Assembly: GCA_947177545.1 (NCBI GenBank)
Contig: CAMWVF010000085.1
Span: forward strand, 1-5,809
DNA: 5,809 bases
Source of the DNA: an uncultured Clostridia bacterium
GTDB taxonomy: Bacteria > Bacillota > Clostridia > Oscillospirales > Ruminococcaceae
Direction of reading: 5' to 3'
Part shown: positions 1-4,566 of the stretch, in pieces
How positions within the stretch are numbered: the stretch's first letter is position 1
Layout: each line of letters starts with the position of its first letter
The notes under the pieces: model-generated
Told to the model about the DNA's origin: nothing
The model's database searches: none
The model's input: only the letters and a program-made list of their open reading frames with translations
Position numbers and translations under genes: made by a program

Positions 1-29
1 TTTTAATATTAAATGCATCATTTTGTTAA

Positions 30-122
30 ATTTACAGTTATGTAATAAATTATCAATAGTTTGTTTATTTACATAAAGGTCAAATTTTGGTATAATTAAC
101 GTGGTATACATTTACAGTAAAT
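30..122. promoter_or_regulatory. Three ATTTACA dyads around the operon promoter (candidate operators)
   Basis: The heptamer ATTTACA occurs at 30-36, 67-73 and 110-116, and each copy lies within or across an inverted repeat. These are TTACA-GTTA-TGTAA (32-45), TTTAT-TTAC-ATAAA (64-77, covering the -35 box) and ATTTAC-A-GTAAAT (110-122, just after the predicted start site). The placement upstream of, on and downstream of the promoter fits binding sites for a regulator, possibly the downstream response regulator itself. AT-rich DNA produces short dyads easily, so the function is unproven. Confidence 0.4.
68..96 (+). promoter_or_regulatory. Sigma-A type promoter of the regulator-kinase-htrA operon
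   Basis: The -35 box is TTTACA (68-73), one mismatch from consensus. A 17-bp spacer follows, then a perfect TATAAT -10 box (91-96). The spacer ends in TGG, so the -10 is of the extended TGn type. Transcription should start near 103, which gives a leader of about 178 nt before the response regulator start codon. No other comparably good promoter is visible on the plus strand upstream of the operon. The start site is inferred from spacing. Confidence 0.85.
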
Positions 123-191
123 ACGTGTGCTCCGTAATTGTTTTTGGAAAATTCAGACGCAGGAAATGCAGGGTCATTCCGATATCAGGTA

Positions 192-246
192 TTGCAAAAA
201 GGCGTTTTCCCGCAACGATTTCGTATCCCGAGCAAAAGCCGGGATA
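192..246 (+). promoter_or_regulatory. Structured 5' leader with two candidate hairpins
   Basis: Two stem-loops can be drawn in the leader of the regulator mRNA. The first pairs TTGC (192-195) with GCAA (212-215), with an inner AAAA/TTTT stem around GGCG. The second pairs TATCCCG (224-230) with CGGGATA (240-246) and adds an inner GC-AAAA-GC after a one-base bulge. The second stem ends about 19 nt before the Shine-Dalgarno sequence and has no run of T after it, so it does not look like an ordinary terminator. It could affect mRNA stability or translation. I recognise no known riboswitch class. Confidence 0.35.
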
Positions 247-280
247 ATAAAACAGCTTAATTTTGAAAGGATGGTTTATT

Positions 281-985
281 ATGTCACTTGGAAAGGTTTT
301 AGTAGTTGACGATGACAACAACATCTGCGAGCTTTTAAAGCTCTATCTTGAAAAAGAGGGCTGGGGTGTGATCATTTCTCACGACGGCGAGGAGGCTGTT
401 GTTAAATTCAACGCTCTCAAGCCGGACATCGTGCTTCTCGATATTATGCTTCCCGAACTGGACGGCTGGCAGGTCTGCCGCGAGATCAGAAAGAAATCCA
501 ATGTGCCTATCATTATGATAACAGCTAAAAGCGAGACCTTTGACAAGGTTCTCGGTCTGGAGCTTGGCGCTGACGACTACATTGTAAAGCCCTTTGACAC
601 AAAGGAAGTTATCGCCCGTATAAAGGCGGTTTCAAGACGTATCGGTCAGACTTCCTCCGAGTCCGAGATCAAGGAGGTCCGCTACGACAAGCTTGTTGTC
701 AACATGACAAGATACGAGCTCCGCGTTGACGGAAAGGTAATGGATACCCCTCCCAAGGAGCTGGAGCTTCTGTTCTATCTTGCTTCAAATCCAAACCGCG
801 TTTACACGAGAGATCAGCTTCTGGACGAGGTATGGGGCTTTGAGTACTACGGCGACTCACGTACTATCGACGTCCACATAAAGCGTCTGCGTGAAAAGCT
901 TGAGGGCGTTTCCGAAAAGTGGGCTCTCAAAACGGTATGGGGCGTAGGCTACAAGTTTGAGGCTGACGAGGACGCAAATGCATAA
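281..985 (+). CDS. OmpR/PhoB-family DNA-binding response regulator
   Basis: This 234-residue protein is the output half of a two-component system: a cognate kinase phosphorylates it and it then binds DNA as a dimer. The receiver domain spans about residues 4-118. It has the acidic cluster D10-D12, phosphoacceptor Asp54 in VLLDIMLP, Thr81 in the ITA motif, Tyr100, and Lys103 followed by Pro. A winged-helix trans_reg_C domain spans about 135-228 and ends in the typical TVWGVGYKF strand-turn. The length is normal for the family. I chose ATG 281 because an AAAGGA ribosome-binding site (266-271) lies 9 nt upstream and the protein then begins MSLGKVLVVDDD. An in-frame TTG at 263 is adjacent to that site and unlikely to be used. 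The stop overlaps the kinase start by 8 nt, so the two are probably translationally coupled. The family is certain. The target genes are inferred, with the downstream protease gene the obvious candidate. Confidence 0.98.
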   Translation: MSLGKVLVVDDDNNICELLKLYLEKEGWGVIISHDGEEAVVKFNALKPDIVLLDIMLPELDGWQVCREIRKKSNVPIIMITAKSETFDKVLGLELGADDYIVKPFDTKEVIARIKAVSRRIGQTSSESEIKEVRYDKLVVNMTRYELRVDGKVMDTPPKELELLFYLASNPNRVYTRDQLLDEVWGFEYYGDSRTIDVHIKRLREKLEGVSEKWALKTVWGVGYKFEADEDANA

Positions 986-2378
986 AAGTATTTTTACGGA
1001 ATTTTTCTATCTCTGCACGGCAGTTCTCTTTTCGGCGTTAATATGCGCAAGCGCAGTTATTCTCGTTGTTTCGGGAGAGTACTACAAAAACGACAAACGG
1101 AGGTATCTTGACGGGTTAATGAAAACCGCCATATCCGAAACCGCCGAATGCGTTAGTAACGGAGAGCTTGACATACCGCTTTTGAAAAGCGTTTACGGCG
1201 ATATATCCGAAAATTCCGATATTGATTTTACACTTACCGATCAAAACGGCGCTGTCTTGGTTTGCTCTGAGGCATCGCCGTGTTCTCATACAGATAAAAA
1301 TTTCAGCAATGAGACTGTTTCAAAAATAACCGCCGATGGCTTTTATGAGCTTAGTACCCTTGACAATTATTACTCGGAGGATTATTTTAATATAGCTTAT
1401 CCTATCAGTATAAGAGGAAAGGGCTATCTGCTTTTCGGCAGACTGCCCGCAGCAAGCCTAACAAACTATTTTAAAGAACTGATACTGACTGTAGTTTTGG
1501 CGGCGGCAGTCATCATGGCCGTGGTATTCTTTATTCTGTATTTTTATACGAACAGTATTTTCGCCCCTGTTAAGGAAATGACAATGGCTGTCCGCAGATT
1601 CGGCGAGGGGGATTTTTCAGTAAAGCTCAACGTTACCGAGGAAAACGAATTCGGATTTCTTGCAAACTCCATAAACGAGATGGCAACATCTATTGCCGAG
1701 ACCGAGGAGACAAGAAAAAGCTTTATCTCCAACGTTTCCCATGAGCTGAAAACCCCGATGACAACTATCGGCGGCTTTATCGACGGTATTTTGGACGGTA
1801 CTATCCCCCCCGAACAGCAGGAGCATTACCTAAAAATTGTGTCTATGGAGATAAACCGTCTTGCACGGCTTGTGCGGTCGATGCTGAATATTTCAAAGTA
1901 CGAAGCCGGGGAGCTTGACCTTACGCCCGAAAGCTTTGATATCATACCGATAATTTTTCGGACGCTCCTTAACTTTGAAAAGCGTATTGATGAAAAAAAG
2001 GTCGACATACGCGGTCTTGACCGCGACGCTTTTTTTGTAAAGGCCGACAAGGATCTTATCCAGCAGGTGGTGTACAACCTTGTGGAAAACGCTGTGAAGT
2101 TCGTGAACAAGGGCGGGTACATAGAGTTCCTGTTTGCGGAAAATGAGGAGTCCACTTCCGTGACTGTACGAAACAGCGGCGAGGGCTTAAAGGAGAATGA
2201 GATTTCAAGGGTTTTTGAGAGGTTCTACAAAACAGATGAATCCAGGGGAATAGACCCCGGCGGTGTGGGTCTGGGACTTTCTATCGTCAGGTCGCTCATA
2301 AAGCTTCACGGTGGGACTATCCTTGTCCGCAGCCAGTATGAGCAGTACGTTGAGTTTGAATTTTCGCTTTTAAAATAA
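978..2378 (+). CDS. Membrane-bound HAMP sensor histidine kinase
   Basis: This 466-residue sensor kinase probably phosphorylates the regulator encoded just upstream. Its order is a short cytoplasmic end, TM1 (about 9-32), an extracytoplasmic sensor loop of roughly 134 residues (33-166), TM2 (about 167-190), HAMP (191-243), a HisKA dimerisation domain with phosphoacceptor His255 in SNVSHELKTP, and a HATPase_c domain (about 355-466). The ATPase domain shows the N box (N367, E370, N371), the F box (ERFYK, 414-418) and the G2 box GVGLGL (429-434). The G1 box reads NSGEG (399-403), with Asn where Asp is usual. The loop segment FTLTDQNGAVLVCS suggests a PAS/Cache-like sensor fold and contains Cys96 and Cys102. 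ATG 978 has GAGG six bases upstream. The in-frame TTG at 957 would only add a tail inside the regulator gene. There is no cytoplasmic PAS domain and no yycH/yycI neighbour, so this is not a WalRK locus. The signal sensed cannot be read from the sequence. Confidence 0.97.
   Translation: MHKSIFTEFFYLCTAVLFSALICASAVILVVSGEYYKNDKRRYLDGLMKTAISETAECVSNGELDIPLLKSVYGDISENSDIDFTLTDQNGAVLVCSEASPCSHTDKNFSNETVSKITADGFYELSTLDNYYSEDYFNIAYPISIRGKGYLLFGRLPAASLTNYFKELILTVVLAAAVIMAVVFFILYFYTNSIFAPVKEMTMAVRRFGEGDFSVKLNVTEENEFGFLANSINEMATSIAETEETRKSFISNVSHELKTPMTTIGGFIDGILDGTIPPEQQEHYLKIVSMEINRLARLVRSMLNISKYEAGELDLTPESFDIIPIIFRTLLNFEKRIDEKKVDIRGLDRDAFFVKADKDLIQQVVYNLVENAVKFVNKGGYIEFLFAENEESTSVTVRNSGEGLKENEISRVFERFYKTDESRGIDPGGVGLGLSIVRSLIKLHGGTILVRSQYEQYVEFEFSLLK
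2350..2376 (+). promoter_or_regulatory. Weak possible internal promoter before htrA
   Basis: TTGAGT (2350-2355) and TAAAAT (2371-2376) flank a 15-bp spacer at the 3' end of the kinase gene, which is short for a sigma-A promoter. If used, transcription would start near 2383, on the AGAAC-GA-GTTCT dyad. Read-through from the upstream operon promoter explains htrA expression without it, so this is only a possibility. Confidence 0.2.
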
Positions 2379-2389
2379 GAACGAGTTCT
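2378..2389. promoter_or_regulatory. AGAAC-GA-GTTCT dyad in the kinase-htrA gap
   Basis: This is a perfect 5+5 bp inverted repeat with a 2-bp centre. It starts on the last base of the kinase stop codon and sits 13 nt before the htrA ribosome-binding site (GGAGG, 2402-2406). The same half-site recurs at 2426-2430, 2469-2473 and 2480-2484 inside the start of htrA. The loop is too small and the stem too weak for a terminator, so a protein-binding site is the more likely reading if it is functional. Confidence 0.25.
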
Positions 2390-2412
2390 GATTTCCCATA
2401 TGGAGGATACAA

Positions 2413-3990
2413 ATGGATAATTTTGAGAACAACAATTTACACCAGGAAAGCAATAACACGGAGCAGGAGTTCTCCCCGAAGAACGAGCTGCCTCCCGTGA
2501 CGGAGGCGGAGCTTGCACAGTCTGAACAGGCGGAGCAATCGCATTATGAGCAGGCTCAGGTTGAGCAAGCTCAGTCCTGTCAGACAAACGGTTCACTTCC
2601 TTATGAGCCGCAGGATATGCAGGCGGACGGTGCTGTGCAGCAAACGGAAAGTCCGCAACAGACGGACGGTACTCTGCCTCAATACGCGCCTCAGCAAATG
2701 CCGTACACGCCGCAGGGGCAGTATATACCGCAGCAGGAGCCACCGAAAAAAAGACGGTTTTCAACAGGCTGCCTTTGTGTTGTTATCGCTGCTGTGATAC
2801 TTATGTTTATGTTTATCGTTGTAATTTCTGCGGCTATCTCTGTCAGAGACGGTTCAAAGAAAAACGAACAGGACAGCGGCTTTGCCCCCGCAATAATAAG
2901 GGAGATTCCATCGGAAAGCAGCGCGGAGCACGTTACCGTGAACATTCCCACGGTGCGCAAGCCTGTGCTTGAGGAGGAAATGTACAGGGACAAGGAAACT
3001 GGGCTGCTGACGTCCGTGGGCGTCGCAAAGACTATCCTGCCCTCACAGGTTAAGATAAACGCTTTCGGTGAAGTACCTTATTTGCCTGCTTCCTCAGGGT
3101 CGGGGATCATTCTCACCTCCGACGGATATATTCTTACCAACGCTCACGTTATAGACGAGGCGAACCGCCTTGCTGTGGAACTTTACGACGGTACTGAGGA
3201 AAAGGCGTCCGTTGTGGGTATGGACAAAAAAAGTGACCTTGCGGTTATAAAAATTGACAGAGACGACCTTACTCCCGCTGAGATAGGCACCTCCGCAGAC
3301 CTTGTTATAGGCGAGGAGGTCGCTCTTGCAGGAGCGGGAGGCGGCTTCGCAAACACCGTGACATACGGCTATGTTACGGGTCTTGACAGGGAAATTGATA
3401 CTGATTATATAAGCAGCTCCACAATACGATGCATACAGACGGATGTTGCCCTTAACCCGGGAAATTCAGGCGGGGCGCTTGTTAATATGTACGGTCAGGT
3501 GGTTGGCGTTGCAGTCGCTTTGATGAACCATGAAAAGTACGAAAACATCGGCTTCAGCATTGCTATCGACGACGCTGTGCCCATTGCCGAGGAGCTTATG
3601 GCAAAGGGGTACGTTTCCACAAGGGCGCGTGTGGGCGTGACCTTTGTTTCGTTGGGGGACGACTTTGCCAAGACCTACAATGTTGAGGCGGGGCTTTGTG
3701 TTATGGATATAGACCCAACCTGCGATGTTGCAAACGCAGGTCTTGAACCTTACGATATAATCACTCATATTGACGGTTTACGTGTTTACGGCACGGAGGA
3801 AATACTTGAAGTTCTTGCGGGGAAGATTCCCGGAGACGAGATCACTCTGACGATTTTTCGAAAGGAAATAACAGGAGACCCGATTACCTTTGATGTGCCT
3901 ATAAAGCTTGCGCCGGACACTTCCTCACTGTCGGGGTATTCGGTGAGCAAAAGCACCGACGATGACACGTCCTACGATATTATAAAATAA
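2413..3990 (+). CDS. htrA: HtrA/DegP-like membrane-anchored serine protease with PDZ domain
   Basis: This 525-residue trypsin-like protease should degrade or help handle misfolded proteins at the outer face of the membrane. A Gln/Glu/Pro-rich, presumably disordered cytoplasmic segment (1-110) is followed by basic KKRR (112-115) and a single signal-anchor helix (about 118-143). A linker and then the protease domain (about 195-400) follow. The catalytic triad is visible: His245 in TNAHV, Asp275 in SDLAVIK, and Ser352 in NPGNSGG. One PDZ domain (about 405-500) and an acidic Ser/Asp-rich tail complete the protein. It is longer than B. subtilis HtrA or E. coli DegP mainly because of the N-terminal extension. 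ATG 2413 has GGAGG six bases upstream. The 34-nt gap after the kinase gene, without a terminator, indicates one operon. In known systems such as CssRS and CiaRH, a two-component pair controls htrA. That role here is inferred from the arrangement. Confidence 0.97.
   Translation: MDNFENNNLHQESNNTEQEFSPKNELPPVTEAELAQSEQAEQSHYEQAQVEQAQSCQTNGSLPYEPQDMQADGAVQQTESPQQTDGTLPQYAPQQMPYTPQGQYIPQQEPPKKRRFSTGCLCVVIAAVILMFMFIVVISAAISVRDGSKKNEQDSGFAPAIIREIPSESSAEHVTVNIPTVRKPVLEEEMYRDKETGLLTSVGVAKTILPSQVKINAFGEVPYLPASSGSGIILTSDGYILTNAHVIDEANRLAVELYDGTEEKASVVGMDKKSDLAVIKIDRDDLTPAEIGTSADLVIGEEVALAGAGGGFANTVTYGYVTGLDREIDTDYISSSTIRCIQTDVALNPGNSGGALVNMYGQVVGVAVALMNHEKYENIGFSIAIDDAVPIAEELMAKGYVSTRARVGVTFVSLGDDFAKTYNVEAGLCVMDIDPTCDVANAGLEPYDIITHIDGLRVYGTEEILEVLAGKIPGDEITLTIFRKEITGDPITFDVPIKLAPDTSSLSGYSVSKSTDDDTSYDIIK
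2548..2574 (+). repeat. Short tandem repeat in the Gln-rich leader of htrA
   Basis: GAGCAGGCTCAG and GAGCAAGCTCAG, separated by GTT, form nearly two copies of a 15-bp unit encoding EQAQV-EQAQ (residues 46-54). Single imperfect EQ(A/S) units surround it. This points to slippage-driven growth of the disordered cytoplasmic segment and makes length variation between strains plausible. Confidence 0.6.
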
Positions 3991-4012
3991 TTTCAAATGG
4001 GATTTTAAATGA

Positions 4013-4165
4013 AGTACTGTTCCTGCTATATCATACAGAAGCGGTGTTAACACGTGGGCAATGAACATATCCGCCGCTGACAAAAAGGTCATGAACGATT
4101 TCATAAAAGATCATTCCGGCTTCGGAGGACGTTTTGCAATAACATTATCACGAGCCATTGAATAA
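4013..4165 (+). pseudogene. Unrecognised short ORF or gene remnant downstream of htrA
   Basis: The frame is open from just after a stop at 4010-4012 to TAA 4163-4165. Its first ATG (4061) would give 34 residues, starting MNISAADKKV and ending ITLSRAIE. No Shine-Dalgarno sequence precedes that ATG, and the frame continues open upstream of it without a start. The codons resemble those of neighbouring genes and the peptide has a plausible mixed composition, so it may be the C-terminal remnant of a lost gene. I do not recognise the family. Random open sequence in the htrA 3' untranslated region is equally possible. Confidence 0.25.
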
Positions 4166-4171
4166 GTATAT

Positions 4172-4207
4172 AAAAAGCCGTCCCGAAAATAATCGGGACG
4201 GCTTTTT
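4172..4207. terminator. Bidirectional intrinsic terminator between convergent genes
   Basis: AAAAAGCCGTCCCGA (4172-4186) pairs perfectly over 15 bp with TCGGGACGGCTTTTT (4193-4207) around an AAATAA loop. A GC-rich core is flanked by A and T runs on both strands, so it can end the plus-strand htrA operon, about 180 nt past the htrA stop, and the minus-strand small membrane protein transcript, 12 nt past its stop. Confidence 0.93.
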
Positions 4208-4219
4208 GCATCAAAAAAA

Positions 4220-4495
4220 TTATTCTTTTTCCTCGACGCTGTCGGAGAAAAACATTTTTATCGTCATCAGTACGCCGAATACAGAGTTTATCAATGCAAG
4301 GGACAGGGCAACTATGCTCAAGGATATCCCCGCTGAGGAGCTGTAATTTTTCTTCCGCTTTTTAATGCCGATAACAAGCCCGGGAATTGCACAGGCGTAT
4401 GAAACTATGGGTACTATGAAAGAGAAGATAAGTCCCACGATACCCAGTACCAAACTGGAAACGCAGAGCTTTTTTCTGCCGTTGTCTTTTGACAT
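4220..4495 (-). CDS. Small DUF4190-like integral membrane protein
   Basis: This 91-residue protein has a basic start (MSKDNGRKK), a hydrophobic hairpin (about 11-44), a basic loop KKRKK (45-49), a third hydrophobic helix (about 56-80) and an acidic end. The pattern SLVLGIVGLIF, then GLVIGIKKRKK, then AGISLSIVAL matches the DUF4190 type of small Gram-positive membrane protein, whose function is unknown. ATG 4495 is preferred because AAAGGTGG (4504-4511) lies 8 nt upstream. A GTG at 4507 lies inside that ribosome-binding site and is unlikely to be used. The gene has its own promoter at 4535-4563 and no terminator separates it from the carboxypeptidase gene upstream, so it may also be read through from there. 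A cell-envelope role is suggested only by the neighbourhood. Confidence 0.85.
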   Translation of the reverse strand: MSKDNGRKKLCVSSLVLGIVGLIFSFIVPIVSYACAIPGLVIGIKKRKKNYSSSAGISLSIVALSLALINSVFGVLMTIKMFFSDSVEEKE

Positions 4496-4534
4496 ATTTA
4501 TAACCACCTTTCAAGTGTAAGCAGCTTTATTATT

Positions 4535-4563
4535 ATTTTACCACATTAAAAATGATTTGTCAA
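4535..4563 (-). promoter_or_regulatory. Strong sigma-A promoter of the small membrane protein gene
   Basis: On the minus strand a perfect TTGACA (4563-4558) is followed by a 17-bp spacer ending in TGG and by TAAAAT (4540-4535), one mismatch from consensus and with an extended -10. Transcription should start near 4528, giving a leader of about 33 nt. The -35 box starts 3 nt beyond the carboxypeptidase stop codon. Confidence 0.85.
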
Positions 4564-4566
4564 TTC

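Noticed and set aside
28..60. Possible divergent minus-strand promoter (TTGATA, 16-bp spacer, TAAATT)
   Set aside because: Both boxes are poor and such matches are common in AT-rich DNA. No minus-strand gene is visible to its left within the window.
1..130. WalR (YycF) or Gram-positive PhoP box in the promoter region
   Set aside because: Single TGTAA/TTTACA elements occur, but not as the properly spaced direct repeats those regulators need.
263..280. Upstream TTG start for the response regulator
   Set aside because: It lies next to the Shine-Dalgarno sequence that serves ATG 281, and the receiver domain begins normally from that ATG.
127..309. Plus-strand open frame in the leader (60 codons, GTG start)
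   Set aside because: No ribosome-binding site precedes it, it runs into the regulator gene in another frame, and the peptide has no recognisable features.
957..977. Upstream TTG start for the histidine kinase
   Set aside because: ATG 978 has GAGG at good spacing and gives a normal short cytoplasmic end before TM1.
2306..2764. Long minus-strand open frame opposite the htrA start
   Set aside because: It is the shadow of the Gln/Pro-rich coding sequence of htrA. It lacks a start signal and its Ala/Pro/Arg-rich peptide matches nothing I know.
4009..4050. ATG-started 13-codon frame (MKYCSCYIIQKRC) after htrA
   Set aside because: It has only a weak purine stretch upstream and is too short to judge. 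It overlaps the longer frame at 4013-4165.
4158..4346. Plus-strand open frame across the terminator
   Set aside because: It crosses the strong bidirectional terminator and lies opposite the small membrane protein gene, with no ribosome-binding site.
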